The translations under genes and the position numbers were made by a program. From assembly GCF_001277175.1 (NCBI RefSeq), contig NZ_CP012257.1, forward strand, positions 2,728,001-2,792,000: a stretch of 64,000 nt of DNA, given 5' to 3'. The stretch is from Cronobacter universalis NCTC 9529 (GTDB lineage Bacteria; Pseudomonadota; Gammaproteobacteria; Enterobacterales; Enterobacteriaceae). The notes under the pieces are model-generated. The model was given only the letters and a program-made list of their open reading frames with translations, had not been told where the DNA came from and made no database searches. Every line of letters begins with the position of its first letter. The stretch's first letter is position 1. Shown here piece by piece: positions 52,754-63,035 of this stretch.

Positions 52754-53875
52754 TCAGGACTCCAGCGCGATGGCAACCTCGTAGCCGTGAGATTTCAGCA
52801 GCGAGTGTTTCTTCGCGGCTTCGAGATCTTTCGCGACCATTTCAGAGACCATTTCCTGCAGGGTGATTTCCGGTTTCCAGCCCAGTTTTTCGTGCGCTTT
52901 GGTCGGGTCGCCCAGCAGGGTTTCCACTTCAGCAGGACGGAAGTAACGCGGATCAACCTGAACGATCACGTCGCCCGGTTTCACGCCCGGTGCGTCATGG
53001 CCGGTTACGGAAACCACGATGCCTTTCTCTTCCACGCCTTTGCCTTCAAAGCGCAGTTTGATACCCAGCTGTGCGGCCGCCATTTCGACGAACTGACGTA
53101 CGGAGTACTGCACGCCGGTCGCGATAACGAAATCTTCCGGCTGTTCCTGCTGCAGCATCATCCACTGCATTTTCACGTAGTCTTTGGCATGGCCCCAGTC
53201 ACGCAGGGAGTCCATGTTGCCCAGATGCAGGCAGGATTCCAGACCCTGTGCGATGTTGGCGATAGCGCGGGTGATTTTGCGGGTGACGAAGGTTTCGCCG
53301 CGGCGCGGGGATTCGTGGTTGAACAGAATGCCGTTGCACGCGTACATGCCGTAGGATTCACGGTAGTTTACGGTGATCCAGTAAGCGTAAAGTTTCGCGA
53401 CCGCATACGGAGAGCGCGGGTAGAACGGGGTGGTTTCTTTCTGCGGGATTTCCTGCACCAGGCCATACAGCTCAGAGGTGGACGCCTGATAGAAACGGGT
53501 TTTCTTCTCCAGACCCAGGAAGCGGATCGCTTCCAGCAGGCGCAGGGTGCCCATGGCGTCTACGTCTGCGGTATATTCCGGGGATTCGAAGGAGACCGCT
53601 ACGTGGCTCATCGCGCCCAGGTTGTACACTTCGTCCGGCTGCACTTCCTGCAGGATACGGGTCAGGTTGGAGGTATCGGTCAGGTCGCCATAGTGCAGGT
53701 GGAATTTCGGGTTGCTGCTGTGCGGATCCTGGTAGATATGGTCAACACGCTCGGTATTGAAGGAAGACGCGCGGCGTTTGATGCCGTGGACTTCATAACC
53801 TTTCTCAAGCAGAAACTCAGCCAGATAGGAGCCATCTTGTCCGGTTACGCCGGTAATGAGAGCAACTTTACTCAT
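52754..53875 (-). CDS. gmd: GDP-mannose 4,6-dehydratase Gmd
   Basis: 373 residues. [28 protein letters not shown] (cofactor site, residues 4-31), [17 protein letters not shown] (catalytic Thr/Ser and Glu), [21 protein letters not shown] (Tyr/Lys) and [16 protein letters not shown]. Makes GDP-4-keto-6-deoxy-D-mannose. Lower divergence from E. coli than the transferases around it. Confidence 0.97.
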   Translation of the reverse strand: MSKVALITGVTGQDGSYLAEFLLEKGYEVHGIKRRASSFNTERVDHIYQDPHSSNPKFHLHYGDLTDTSNLTRILQEVQPDEVYNLGAMSHVAVSFESPEYTADVDAMGTLRLLEAIRFLGLEKKTRFYQASTSELYGLVQEIPQKETTPFYPRSPYAVAKLYAYWITVNYRESYGMYACNGILFNHESPRRGETFVTRKITRAIANIAQGLESCLHLGNMDSLRDWGHAKDYVKMQWMMLQQEQPEDFVIATGVQYSVRQFVEMAAAQLGIKLRFEGKGVEEKGIVVSVTGHDAPGVKPGDVIVQVDPRYFRPAEVETLLGDPTKAHEKLGWKPEITLQEMVSEMVAKDLEAAKKHSLLKSHGYEVAIALES

Positions 53876-53967
53876 AATTTGTTTTTCCTCTGTTTAAATC
53901 GGACTTTGCCTGGCTCACCAGGCCGTTTGTTAATTCAGGGATCAGTGTCCTGCTCCCCTTTCCCAAA

Positions 53968-53986
53968 CCCTCTCGGCTTGAGAGGG
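53968..53986. repeat. Hairpin in the gmd-wcaF gap
   Basis: CCCTCTC / GAGAGGG stem with a five-base loop, within the 133-base gap between wcaF and gmd. The adjoining TCCCCTTTCCC can pair alternatively with GGGGAAA. Possible mRNA processing or attenuation structure. Confidence 0.5.
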
Positions 53987-54008
53987 GAAATCGGTGTGGC
54001 GTGAAGCG

Positions 54009-54557
54009 TTACTCCCCTTCCACCCGGTCGCGAACGATCTGCGCCGGATTGCCACGACAAATCTTGTTCGGCGGCAGCGTCTTAAACACGCTGCTGCGCG
54101 CGCCGACCACCGTGCCTGCGCCGATGGTGACGCCCGGCGCGACAAACACATCCGTCGCAAGCCAGGCTTTCTCGCCAATCACAATCGGCTCGGCGGTAAT
54201 ATCAAAATGCGGGCTCATGTAGTCGTGGCTGCCGGTGCACAGGTAGCATTTCTGCGACACCACGGCGTTGGCGCCGATGGTGATATCCCCGAGCGTGTAC
54301 AGCACCGCGTCATCCCCGACCCAGGCGTAATCGCCGATGGTTAATTTCCACGGGTAGGTAATTTGCACCGAAGGGCGAATCACCACGCCTTTGCCAATTC
54401 GCGCGCCAAATAACCGTAATAAAAAGGCGCGCCAGCGATATAATATTTGCGGAGACCAGGCAAACAGCGTCGCCTGAACCGCCCACCACAGTTGAACCTT
54501 AATAGGGTGCCCGCCCCGGAAGCCTTTCGGCACCGAGAATCCGCTTAAATCTTGCAT
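54009..54557 (-). CDS. wcaF: WcaF, colanic acid O-acetyltransferase
   Basis: 182 residues, left-handed beta-helix (hexapeptide) acetyltransferase: repeats from RIGKGVVIRPSVQITYPWKLTIGDYAWVGDDAVLYTL on, then KCYLCTGSHDYMSPHFD and APGVTIGAGTVVGARSSVFKTL. The N-terminal stretch LSGFSVPKGFRGGHPIKVQLWW is shared with E. coli WcaF, which acetylates the first fucose. 22 bases after wcaE. Confidence 0.94.
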   Translation of the reverse strand: MQDLSGFSVPKGFRGGHPIKVQLWWAVQATLFAWSPQILYRWRAFLLRLFGARIGKGVVIRPSVQITYPWKLTIGDYAWVGDDAVLYTLGDITIGANAVVSQKCYLCTGSHDYMSPHFDITAEPIVIGEKAWLATDVFVAPGVTIGAGTVVGARSSVFKTLPPNKICRGNPAQIVRDRVEGE

Positions 54558-54579
54558 ATGCTTTCCTTATGGCCAGGCT

Positions 54580-55332
54580 TTATGCTTTGTTATACAGCGC
54601 CTTAGCTTTTCCGGTCGTACGCATGCGTAATAAATAAGAAAGTTCTGTTAATATTCCAGGAACCCGTAATATGTTGCGCTGAACTTTTTTAGCGTCCTGA
54701 CATAATTCCAGATTATTCGAGGTTGACACGCCGCCCATTGAGAATTCTGACACCAGCCCTTTCAGCTTTTTAAAGCCGTAGCCGGATTTATACATTTTGG
54801 CGGTTAACGCGTAATCGGATGAGACTTTATATTGCAGATCGTAGGGGTACTTTTTAAGCCCGGAAACCGGGAAGAAAATGGCCTGATGGCTGGCCGGCAG
54901 GCTATGGTAAATATACCAGCCGCTTTTCGCGCTGCGGCGAATTTTATTGCCGTCGCCGAAATCGAGCAGCGCGTCGCCAATATACATCGCATTGTCATTT
55001 GCCGGCGCGGCGGCCAGCTGACGTGCGACATCAGCGACGGACGGGTGAAATACGTCGCCGGAATTCAGAAAAATCGCAAAGCGACCGTTGGCCATTTCAA
55101 TGCCTTTATTCATCGCATCGTAAATGCCGTTGTCTTTTTCGCTGACGAAACGCAGGTTGTACTGACCGTTGAGATCTTCCAGGAACTGCGCGGTGCCGTC
55201 GTTAGAGCCGCCGTCCACCACAATCCATTCGAACTCGATCTCAGGGGCCTGCGCCAGGTGGGCCAGGGACTGCCAGGTCTTCACCACCCCTTCGTAATTG
55301 CGCCAGGCGACAGTAATTACACTTAAAAGCAT
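54580..55332 (-). CDS. wcaE: WcaE, colanic acid glycosyltransferase (GT2)
   Basis: 250-residue GT-A enzyme: [27 protein letters not shown], then [43 protein letters not shown] with the metal-binding acidic motif, and a C-terminal helical region. E. coli WcaE is assigned to adding the second fucose. Starts 14 bases after the wcaD stop. Confidence 0.94.
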   Translation of the reverse strand: MLLSVITVAWRNYEGVVKTWQSLAHLAQAPEIEFEWIVVDGGSNDGTAQFLEDLNGQYNLRFVSEKDNGIYDAMNKGIEMANGRFAIFLNSGDVFHPSVADVARQLAAAPANDNAMYIGDALLDFGDGNKIRRSAKSGWYIYHSLPASHQAIFFPVSGLKKYPYDLQYKVSSDYALTAKMYKSGYGFKKLKGLVSEFSMGGVSTSNNLELCQDAKKVQRNILRVPGILTELSYLLRMRTTGKAKALYNKA

Positions 55333-55346
55333 CCGGGCCTACCTCA

Positions 55347-56567
55347 TCAGGAATCAGTAATGTTTAACGCTTTACGCAGAATAAACGGACAAACAATTAA
55401 GAACGCATATTCCGGGCTAAAAATCGAACCGGTAAAAAACAGGGATACAGGTGTAAATAACCACAGCTGTACACGAAAATTCTGATTATTACCAAATGCG
55501 TTAATCATCATTTTCCCGACCCTGAACATATACCAGCCGGTGAGTAACACTGCGAACCATGAAAAATAAATGATTAGCAGGTAGAGCCCATTGTCTATTG
55601 TTTTTCCGACGTCCGCACCGTTAAAAATTCCGAATGATGCGACATATTCGTAAAGCGAACCAAAACGCACTACACCATCGATATTCGTCAGCGAATATCC
55701 CACCATCACCAGCGGGCCGATGATGCGATAATAGGATGACGAACCCTCTGTGCCTAAATCACCGATACGCTCTGCGATATACGGGAAGGCGAACACCACG
55801 CCCACGATAAAGACAGCCAGGGAAACAATTGCCAGCGGCAACTTTTTACGAATCGCGTTTTTATTAAGATACTGAAACGCCCACTCAAGCAAATAAAACA
55901 GGATAAATGTCATCACGCCCGAAAACGAACCGGATAAGACTATCCCTAAAAGAATCATACCATCGGTTTTTGGGGTTTTGATACCAAACTGTTTGATGCT
56001 GAGCCAAATTGAGATTAATGCCAGAGCGAAGAACGCCGGCTCGAAATACATCGCAGTGGTGCGCCTGCCGCCAAACTTAATGAAATTGAGCACATAGCTG
56101 TTACTGTAGATGAGGAACTTCGAGATAGTCTCCATCAGACTGCTGCCGCCAGAGAGAATAATCTGCATCATCTCCAGGGCCGCCAGCGTGACGATAAAGC
56201 CCACCACCAGGTAGAACAGCCGCAGAATTTTGCGGTAGTTACGCGGCGAGATGGTCTTGAAACGTATGCTCCACGTCATCCCGATGATGATAACCGTATA
56301 CAGAAACAGCATCGTCGAGGTGACATATTTACTGGCGTCGAGCGATTTACCAAACAGATAGTTGAAGAGCGTCAGACCGGCGCCGATCCCCAGCGCGATC
56401 ATCAGCTTCTTCAGGTTAATTTTATCGACGAACAGCAGCAGCAGCACCGGCAGGAAGGTCACAATCGTAATCGGGAAACTCTCGCCGAGCTGCGCCAGCT
56501 TAACGTTCACCACCAGATAGATGAACGGCAGCAGCAGATAGCTACAGATTCTGATAGAACGAGACAT
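55347..56567 (-). CDS. wcaD: WcaD, putative colanic acid polymerase
   Basis: 406 residues from ATG 56567 (MSRSIRICSYLLLPF), the E. coli length. The frame extends upstream to 56699 with an arginine-rich stretch that is merely the out-of-frame end of wcaC. About ten membrane segments, with a periplasmic loop carrying FGSLYEYVASFGIFNGADVGKTIDNG and KFGGRRTTAMYFEPAFFALALISI. Functional counterpart of Wzy for colanic acid. Overlaps wcaC by 26 bases. Confidence 0.94.
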   Translation of the reverse strand: MSRSIRICSYLLLPFIYLVVNVKLAQLGESFPITIVTFLPVLLLLFVDKINLKKLMIALGIGAGLTLFNYLFGKSLDASKYVTSTMLFLYTVIIIGMTWSIRFKTISPRNYRKILRLFYLVVGFIVTLAALEMMQIILSGGSSLMETISKFLIYSNSYVLNFIKFGGRRTTAMYFEPAFFALALISIWLSIKQFGIKTPKTDGMILLGIVLSGSFSGVMTFILFYLLEWAFQYLNKNAIRKKLPLAIVSLAVFIVGVVFAFPYIAERIGDLGTEGSSSYYRIIGPLVMVGYSLTNIDGVVRFGSLYEYVASFGIFNGADVGKTIDNGLYLLIIYFSWFAVLLTGWYMFRVGKMMINAFGNNQNFRVQLWLFTPVSLFFTGSIFSPEYAFLIVCPFILRKALNITDS

Positions 56568-57759
56568 ACTCCTCCAGCATCTGTTGGCCGCTGTACGCTT
56601 CCCGGCTGCGCGCCCGGAAGGCCTCAAGCGTGGTGTTGAAAACCGCTTCGGCGATCTGCGCCTTACCGCGCTGCGCCAGCAGCAACGCTTCACTCTCATC
56701 GACCGTTTTACCGCCCGATTTATTGAGCACTTCCTGCGCCGCCTCGCTGTGCGTGGCGATGACCGGCACGCCGATGGAGAGCGCTTCGCACAGAATCAGC
56801 GGGTAGTTATCGACGCGCGAGGTAAAGAGCAGCGCGTCCATCTGATTCAGCTCGTTCATCAGCTTACGTTTGTCGGTCAGAAAGCCGTGGTTGACCACGT
56901 TCGCGCCTTCAAACGGCGAAAACTTGCCGAAGGTGTGCACTTCCACTTTATCGCCGAGCGCCACCAGATCGCGCACCAGACGCTGATTGGTTTTGCCGTC
57001 GTAACGCAGATCGTGCGCCACCACCGCGATTTTCGGCGCGCCGGAGCCCGGCGGCATCAGCGGCAGTTCGGCGAGAATGGCTTCCGTCGCCACGTCGATG
57101 CCGTTGTTGATAATCTTGCAGCGCCCTGCCCCGTAGAGGCTGTTAAAGGCGTCGGCTACGTGCTGGCTTGGCGAAATAAAGTGGCAGCCGAGCGCCAGCA
57201 TGTCGCGAAAGCGCTGGCGTTTGTTGTCGACCAGGCTGTGCGCGCGGTCGACTTTGACCGGCGGATAGTTATCCAGCGTCGGGCACTTCTGGCAGCCGGT
57301 TTTCCAGCCTTCGCAGCCGTCAAGAAAGGCGCAGCGACCGGTGACGCTCCAGTGATCGTGCAGCGTCCAGACGAAAGTGACGTCGCGCTTGTGCGCTTTC
57401 AGCTTCTGGCAGAACGCCACCACTTTATCGAGATTCAGCCAGTAGCTGTGCAGTACGTGAAAATGCAGCACCACCGGCCCGTCGGTGCGGGTCACGCGGC
57501 GGTAGAGGCTGTCGAGCGAGCCGAAGAGATCCTGGTTGACGAAACGGAACAGCGCGATATTGGCGATCGAGGTCAGTCGCGGCGTATGTTTTTCCACTTC
57601 CGGGAAATTGTCGTGACTGACGCTTTTTTTGCCGCCCTTGCCGTAGCCGTAAATAAAACGGGAGCGCATCCCTTTTTGCAGGGCGCGCTGGTGAAGATCC
57701 AGCGCCACGCCTGCCGCGCCGCCTTCTGCGAGGCGGACATTAAATTGTAATATGTTCAT
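56542..57759 (-). CDS. wcaC: WcaC, colanic acid glycosyltransferase (GT4)
   Basis: 405 residues. MNILQFNVRLAEGGAAGVALDLHQRAL is the glycine-rich acceptor-side loop; VVLHFHVLHSYWLNLD, VWTLHDHWSVTGRCAFLDGC and PKIAVVAHDLRYDGKTNQRLV follow, with donor motif YPLILCEALSIGVPVIATHSEAAQE. Assigned in E. coli to a galactosyl transfer. ATGA overlap with wcaB. Confidence 0.94.
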   Translation of the reverse strand: MNILQFNVRLAEGGAAGVALDLHQRALQKGMRSRFIYGYGKGGKKSVSHDNFPEVEKHTPRLTSIANIALFRFVNQDLFGSLDSLYRRVTRTDGPVVLHFHVLHSYWLNLDKVVAFCQKLKAHKRDVTFVWTLHDHWSVTGRCAFLDGCEGWKTGCQKCPTLDNYPPVKVDRAHSLVDNKRQRFRDMLALGCHFISPSQHVADAFNSLYGAGRCKIINNGIDVATEAILAELPLMPPGSGAPKIAVVAHDLRYDGKTNQRLVRDLVALGDKVEVHTFGKFSPFEGANVVNHGFLTDKRKLMNELNQMDALLFTSRVDNYPLILCEALSIGVPVIATHSEAAQEVLNKSGGKTVDESEALLLAQRGKAQIAEAVFNTTLEAFRARSREAYSGQQMLEEYVSFYQNL

Positions 57760-58247
57760 TTAATTACCTTCACCCGCGCTTTTTCGCCGACCACCAGCGC
57801 ATTGTCCGGAATGCTGTCCAGCACCACGCTGCCTGCGCCTACCGTGACGTTATTGCCGATAGTGATATCCCCAATCATCACCACGTTCGCGCCGAGCTCC
57901 ACGCCGTTGCCGATAACCGGACAGGCGAGATTGTCCGCGCCGCGGTTGCCGATGGTGACGCCGTGGCGAATGGTGAAATCATCGCCGGCCACCACGTTTT
58001 TATTAATAACGACGGCGTAGCCGTGGTGAATGGTGAAACGGCGGCCAATGGTGGCGGCGGCCTGAATTTCATACCCGAACACACATTCGGTAAAAAAGCG
58101 GTAGAGCAGCAGCACCGGCGCCGCCCACAGGTTGTTAAGCACGTTTTTTTTGCGCCACACCGAGCAGAAGTGCGCGATGCGATAGGCGACCACCATGCAG
58201 CAGGGGCGCAGGTTCCATGAATTCGCGCGCAGATCCTCAAGCAGCAT
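57756..58247 (-). CDS. wcaB: WcaB, colanic acid acetyltransferase
   Basis: 163 residues, serine-acetyltransferase-like hexapeptide protein: N-terminal helical RANSWNLRPCCMVVAYRIAHF, then TIGRRFTIHHGYAVVINKNVVAGDDFTIRHGVTIGN and GNGVELGANVVMIGDITIGNNVTVGAGSVV. Second O-acetyltransferase of the operon. Shares one base with wcaA and four with wcaC. Confidence 0.93.
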   Translation of the reverse strand: MLLEDLRANSWNLRPCCMVVAYRIAHFCSVWRKKNVLNNLWAAPVLLLYRFFTECVFGYEIQAAATIGRRFTIHHGYAVVINKNVVAGDDFTIRHGVTIGNRGADNLACPVIGNGVELGANVVMIGDITIGNNVTVGAGSVVLDSIPDNALVVGEKARVKVIK

Positions 58248-59092
58248 TATTTCCCCCGCAGGCTGTCAGCCAGACGTTTGGTATTACGCACCGACAAAAG
58301 CGTCAGCAGCGTGCGCCAGTTCATGCGCTTATTACGGATCTGATAGAGCGTAAACAGCTGATACTTTTTGCTGGCGCGGTCGAATTTATCTTTGTGTTTA
58401 CGGTAGAAGTGGAAATAACCGGCAAACTTTTTCGCCGATTTGGTTATCTGCATTTCGCCGTGGTTGATATGCAGAATTTGCGTCGCGTCTTCCACTTTCC
58501 ACGGCTCGCCGTAGGTCACGACCATACGCAGGAACATGTCGTAGTCCTGCGCGGCGGCAAGTTCGTTATCAAACAGCGACTCTTTGAAGCGCCACGCCCA
58601 GGTGAACACCTGGTTGCCGACGATGTTGCGCTTAAAGAACAGCTTCAGCGACCACGGCGATTTCGGGTAGAGCGGCAGGCTGGTCGGCTGCGAGTAGACC
58701 TGGCCTTCGCACAGATAGTCGTTAGCGTAGAGAAACGCGTGCTGATTGAGCTTCTCTTTATGCGCCAGGAAGACCGACAGACGGTTCGGCATCCACTCGT
58801 CATCGTCGTCGATGCCGGTGATGAAATCGCCCTTCGCCTGCAGAATGGCCTGGTTGCGCACCGCGCACGCGCCGGAGTTAAAGTCGTTGCGCGTGTAGCT
58901 GACGCGCGGATCGTTAAGCGCCAGAACGAAGTTTTGCAGCTGCTCCCAGTTGCTGGAGCAGTCGTCGACAATGATAAGTTCCCAGTTGTCGTAGTCCTGG
59001 CGCAGCACGGAATTGATCGCCCGGATAGCCAGTTGCTGGCGGTTCCACGTCGGCATGTAAACAGACACTAAGGGGCGCGCGGTGCTGGTCAT
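58247..59092 (-). CDS. wcaA: WcaA, colanic acid glycosyltransferase (GT2)
   Basis: 281-residue GT-A enzyme: PLVSVYMPTWNRQQLAIRAINSVLRQDYDNWELIIVDDCS, FITGIDDDDEWMPNRLSVF (DXD-type metal motif), QVFTWAWRFKESLFD, AAQDYDMFLRMV and ILHINHGEMQITKSAKKF. First gene after the wzc-wcaA stem-loop region. Confidence 0.95.
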   Translation of the reverse strand: MTSTARPLVSVYMPTWNRQQLAIRAINSVLRQDYDNWELIIVDDCSSNWEQLQNFVLALNDPRVSYTRNDFNSGACAVRNQAILQAKGDFITGIDDDDEWMPNRLSVFLAHKEKLNQHAFLYANDYLCEGQVYSQPTSLPLYPKSPWSLKLFFKRNIVGNQVFTWAWRFKESLFDNELAAAQDYDMFLRMVVTYGEPWKVEDATQILHINHGEMQITKSAKKFAGYFHFYRKHKDKFDRASKKYQLFTLYQIRNKRMNWRTLLTLLSVRNTKRLADSLRGK

Positions 59093-59173
59093 TGTGGTTT
59101 CTCCGAATGCTTAATGGATGTTATGCACGTTGCCGCAAGGGCGTAGCCGCGTAAGGCTGCGCCGTGTTCGTTG

Positions 59174-59271
59174 CCCTCACCCCCGCCCTCCTCCTCTGCC
59201 AAGAGGAAGAAAATAAGCCTGCCGTTGGGGGTTGCTTACCCTCCCGCAGGAAGCGGGAGGGCGGGGTGAGG
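59174..59271. promoter_or_regulatory. Stem-loop region between wzc and wcaA
   Basis: A compact hairpin CCCTCCCGC / GCGGGAGGG (59239-59261, five-base loop). A longer competing pairing joins 59174-59190 (CCTCACCCCCGCCCTC) with 59257-59271 (GAGGGCGGGGTGAGG). In E. coli K-12 a stem-loop at this same junction has been suggested to lower transcription or stability of the downstream part relative to wza-wzb-wzc. No U-tract follows, so it is probably not a simple intrinsic terminator. Confidence 0.7.
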
Positions 59272-59281
59272 AGAGACGCCG

Positions 59282-61444
59282 CTACTTGTGGTCCGATTTG
59301 TACTCGTACTCGTAGTAGCCGTAGTCCTGGTAGCCGGAAGCGCGACGGAAGATGGAGTTGAGGATAACGCCCTTCACCTGGATACCGTTCTGCTCGAAGC
59401 GGCTCAGACTGGTCTGCACTTCTTTGAGCGTGTTGACCGCATAGCGCGCGACCATCAGCGTGGTGCCGGCGTGGCGGCCGACGACGGCGGCATCGGTGAC
59501 GGCCAGAATCGGCGGCGTATCGATAAGCACCATGTCGTAGTTCGCGCTCGCCCATTTCACCAGCTCCGAGAAGCGCTCGCTCATCAGCAGCTCTGACGGG
59601 TTCGGCGGCACCTGGCCGCGCGGCACGAGGTCGAAGCCCGGCACAGAGGTTTTCTGCGCGCAGCGGCTGATATCGCCCTGGCCTGCCAGCACATCGGAGA
59701 GCCCGTTAACGTTGGTGGTGCCGAGCAGCTCGTGGGTATAGCCCTTACGCATATCGCAGTCGATCAGCAGCACGCGTTTGTGGGTCTGACTGATGACCGC
59801 CGCCAGGTTGGCGCAGACAAACGTTTTACCGATAGACGGGCTCACACCGGTCAGCATCAGGACGTTGTTCGGCGCCTGCATCATGGCGAAGTGCAGACTG
59901 GTGCGCAGGCTGCGGATCGCCTCGATGGCGAGATCCGTCGGGTTGCCCACCGCCAGCAGCTGGCTCTGTTTAAAGCGTTTCACCCCTTTGACGGTCTTCA
60001 CGCTGTCGCGCGATTTCTGCCACTCAGAGAGCGGGATGCTGGCGTAGACGTTGATACCCGCCTCTTCCAGCGCCAGCGGACTTTCGATACCGCGGTTAAA
60101 CAGCGAACGCAGCAGCACAATCACGATAGAGAGCAGCAGGCCGAGAATAATGCTGCCGAGTACGATCAGCGCTTTTTTCGGCTTCACGACGCCCGGTTGC
60201 GTAATCGCCGGGTCGACGATGCGCACATCGCCCACCGTGCTCGCTTCGGTGATTTTCAGCTCCTGCTGTTTGTTCAGCAGTTGCATGTATACCTGCTGGC
60301 CCGATTCCACATCACGGGTCAGACGCACGATCTCCTGCTGGGTTTTCGGCATCGCGGTGACGCGGTTATTGAGCTTCGCCTTTTCATCTTCCAGCGCCTG
60401 GCGTTTTTCAAGCAGCGTGCGGTACGCCGGGTGCGCTTTGGTGTAGAGCTTGGAGATTTCCGCCTCTTTGAACGTCAGCTCATTAAGCTGAGCGTCAATG
60501 TTTACCATAGAGTCCAGCACCGCTTTGGCCTCCAGCGGCAGGTCGACAGAATCCTGCTGCTGGCGATACGCGTTGAGTTTGTTCTCAGCGACATCCAGAT
60601 TCGCGCGTACTTCCGGAAGCTGTTTGGCGAGGAACGCCAGGCTTTTGGCCGCTTCTTCCGATTTACGCTCGATGTTCTGCTCAAGGTAGTTGCGGGTGAT
60701 GCTGTTGAGAATATCGCGGATCTGATCGCGATCTTCGCCCATGTACGTGAGGCTCAGCACGCCGGTGTCTTTCCCCGTTTCGGTGACCGTCAGGTTATTT
60801 TGCAACTGATTGATCATGCCGAGCGTGGAGTATTTGGTGACGGTAAACTCGCTGCCTTCCTGCGCGTGAATTTCATTAACCATCATCTTCACGCCGCCTT
60901 TGCTCAGCGGTTGCCCCACTTCGCCGCGGGCGCTAAAACCGCCGCTGCTGGTGAGCTGATACTGTTTCGGGCCCAGCACCGTGACCGTAAACTCCTCTTC
61001 CGCCATGCCTTTCGGCAGGTCGAAGGTAGTGACTTTAATGGTCTCGTCGGCACGGCCCATCAGGCGCTCCCAGCCTGAACCAAACAGCGGGAACGTCTTT
61101 TTCTGCACGGCGATGTCGAGATCAAGATCGTCGACGGTTTTGCCAAGCACCAGACGGGACTGGATCAGCTGAATTTCCGCGTCCGACGCGGGCGGCTTGT
61201 TTTGCAGCGCCGTGCTGATGTCCTGCACCAGGGAGTTGCCCTGATTCTGCTCGATCTGCACCAGCGCGTCGGCGCTGTAGATGGGAGTGGCGAACATGAC
61301 ATAAATCAGCGCGCCCAGCGCGAACAGCGCCGTAATGCCAAGCACCCACCAGCGCGCTTCCACTACGGTGCCGACCAGGCGTCCGATATCTATCTCGTCG
61401 CCGCCCTCCACCGGGGCGGCAGAATGTCTCACTTTTTCAGTCAT
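59282..61444 (-). CDS. wzc: Wzc, polysaccharide co-polymerase and autophosphorylating tyrosine kinase
   Basis: 720 residues from ATG 61444, E. coli length; an upstream start would overlap wzb. Two membrane segments (about 33-52 and 425-445) flank a long periplasmic coiled-coil domain. The cytoplasmic BY-kinase domain has Walker A VSPSIGKTFVCAN, Walker A' VLLIDCDMRKG and Walker B MVLIDTPPIL. The C-terminal tyrosine cluster YQDYGYYEYEY is the phosphorylation tail. Cycling with Wzb controls colanic acid polymerisation and export through Wza. Confidence 0.96.
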   Translation of the reverse strand: MTEKVRHSAAPVEGGDEIDIGRLVGTVVEARWWVLGITALFALGALIYVMFATPIYSADALVQIEQNQGNSLVQDISTALQNKPPASDAEIQLIQSRLVLGKTVDDLDLDIAVQKKTFPLFGSGWERLMGRADETIKVTTFDLPKGMAEEEFTVTVLGPKQYQLTSSGGFSARGEVGQPLSKGGVKMMVNEIHAQEGSEFTVTKYSTLGMINQLQNNLTVTETGKDTGVLSLTYMGEDRDQIRDILNSITRNYLEQNIERKSEEAAKSLAFLAKQLPEVRANLDVAENKLNAYRQQQDSVDLPLEAKAVLDSMVNIDAQLNELTFKEAEISKLYTKAHPAYRTLLEKRQALEDEKAKLNNRVTAMPKTQQEIVRLTRDVESGQQVYMQLLNKQQELKITEASTVGDVRIVDPAITQPGVVKPKKALIVLGSIILGLLLSIVIVLLRSLFNRGIESPLALEEAGINVYASIPLSEWQKSRDSVKTVKGVKRFKQSQLLAVGNPTDLAIEAIRSLRTSLHFAMMQAPNNVLMLTGVSPSIGKTFVCANLAAVISQTHKRVLLIDCDMRKGYTHELLGTTNVNGLSDVLAGQGDISRCAQKTSVPGFDLVPRGQVPPNPSELLMSERFSELVKWASANYDMVLIDTPPILAVTDAAVVGRHAGTTLMVARYAVNTLKEVQTSLSRFEQNGIQVKGVILNSIFRRASGYQDYGYYEYEYKSDHK

Positions 61445-61446
61445 CG

Positions 61447-61896
61447 TTATCCCTGCTGCGTTTTCAGTGCCTGCGCCCACTGGCGGGCAGAGTGATCCAG
61501 AAGTCCATAAACCGCTTCAAAAGCGTCCCGGCTCTTGCGATACGGGTCGGGAATATCGCGCTGGTCGTCCCAGTGACCAAACAGCATCACTTTGCCGCGC
61601 ATCTCCGGCGCCATATCGCAAATCGAGGCGACATGGCGCTTTTCCATGGCGAGGATTAAGTCATAGTCGCGGCACATGGCGCTGGTTATCTGGCGGGCCT
61701 CATGGCCCTCCAGAGAGAGGTCGTGTGCGGCCGCCACGCTCACGGCGCTGGCGTCCGCGCCCTTCCCGACCAGCGCGCCAAGCCCTGCGGACGCGACCGT
61801 CACATCCGGCAGGTATCGCTTAAGCAGCCGCTCCGCCGTGGGGGAACGGCAGATGTTCCCCACGCAAACCACAAGAATTTTGTTAAACATAGGCAT
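61447..61896 (-). CDS. wzb: Wzb, low-molecular-weight protein tyrosine phosphatase
   Basis: 149 residues. The P-loop VVCVGNICRSPTAERLL holds CX5R (C11-R17) and the general acid is in IPDPYRKSRD. Dephosphorylates Wzc. The ATG at 61896 overlaps the wza stop (TAATG); the E. coli annotation starts at the equivalent of Met3 (61890), which is an alternative. Confidence 0.95.
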   Translation of the reverse strand: MPMFNKILVVCVGNICRSPTAERLLKRYLPDVTVASAGLGALVGKGADASAVSVAAAHDLSLEGHEARQITSAMCRDYDLILAMEKRHVASICDMAPEMRGKVMLFGHWDDQRDIPDPYRKSRDAFEAVYGLLDHSARQWAQALKTQQG

Positions 61897-63035
61897 TACC
61901 AGTTGTGTACGTCGCTTGCCGTATCCGTCATATAACGGACGCCACTGATGGTCGGCAGCAACTGGTTGATAAGACGGTTCCAGCGCGCCACCGGTGCGGT
62001 GGTGACATAGACCACGTCATACGGTTGCAGACGGAATTCCGTCGCCATAATGAGCGACGTCGCATCAGACATATCAAGCTGGTAAATGTTGGCGATCTTG
62101 CCGCCGCGCTGGTTGTCGCCGCGCAGAGGACGAATAACGAAGATGCCGCTCGCGTTGGAGGTCGTCAGATCGATGCCTTCGGCCTGGCCGAGCGCTTCGG
62201 TCAGCGTCATGCCGCTGAAGTCCATTTTGAGCGTGCTCTGTTTCTTCACTTCGCCCATCACGAAGACTTTCAGATCGTCATTACGTGGAACGAATAAGAT
62301 GTCGCCCGGATAGAGCAGATGGTTCTGGCTCAAATCGCCATTTTGCATCAGCGCCTGTAGGGAGATGCGGCGCTCCTGGCCGTTATGGGTCAGTACGACG
62401 TTGCGCCAGTCGGCGGCGTCCGTCAGGCCGCCCGCGGCGTTGATGGCGTCCAGCACCGTCAGCGGCACGTTGGTGATGGCCTGCTGGCCGGATTTCGCCA
62501 CCTGGCCTGAGATATAGGCTTTCTGCGAGCGGAATGCGGCGATATTAACGTCCACCTGCGGGTCAGCGATGTACTGCGCTAAACGGCCGGTAATATCACT
62601 GCGGATTTCGCCGAGCGTTTTGCCTGCGACATGGACCTTACCGATGTAGGGATAGAACATGCTGCCGTCCGGCTGCACCCAGTTGCCGGTGTCGCTGGAG
62701 CTGCGGTACTGGCCCGCAGGCGTGGTGAGTTCCGGGTGATCCCAGACGGTGACGTTCAGTACGTCGCCCGGCCCTACGCGATACTGGTAGTTGGCAATCT
62801 CCTGGTCGAGAGACATATTCGGCTGAGCCACATTCGGGCGAGGACGTAATTGTTCTACCAGTCGCGGCGTCAGCGGATATACGTTCACCATCCGGTCAAG
62901 ATCAAAGTCTGCATCCTGTTGCTTGATCACATCCTTTCCCATCGTAGACATATTGCTGCCGGGAAAAACAGTGCAACCGCTCATCAAGGTTACAGACACC
63001 AATAAAGGCATCAATTTCAGTCTGGATTTCATCAT
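61896..63035 (-). CDS. wza: Wza, outer-membrane polysaccharide export lipoprotein
   Basis: 379 residues. Lipoprotein signal ending in LMSGC (acylated C21). Octameric channel: polysaccharide-export domain [28 protein letters not shown], soluble ligand-binding beta-grasp repeats ([19 protein letters not shown] and [18 protein letters not shown]), and a C-terminal amphipathic helix ([18 protein letters not shown]) that forms the outer-membrane barrel. First gene of the colanic acid operon, about 180 bases after a JUMPstart. Confidence 0.97.
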   Translation of the reverse strand: MMKSRLKLMPLLVSVTLMSGCTVFPGSNMSTMGKDVIKQQDADFDLDRMVNVYPLTPRLVEQLRPRPNVAQPNMSLDQEIANYQYRVGPGDVLNVTVWDHPELTTPAGQYRSSSDTGNWVQPDGSMFYPYIGKVHVAGKTLGEIRSDITGRLAQYIADPQVDVNIAAFRSQKAYISGQVAKSGQQAITNVPLTVLDAINAAGGLTDAADWRNVVLTHNGQERRISLQALMQNGDLSQNHLLYPGDILFVPRNDDLKVFVMGEVKKQSTLKMDFSGMTLTEALGQAEGIDLTTSNASGIFVIRPLRGDNQRGGKIANIYQLDMSDATSLIMATEFRLQPYDVVYVTTAPVARWNRLINQLLPTISGVRYMTDTASDVHNW

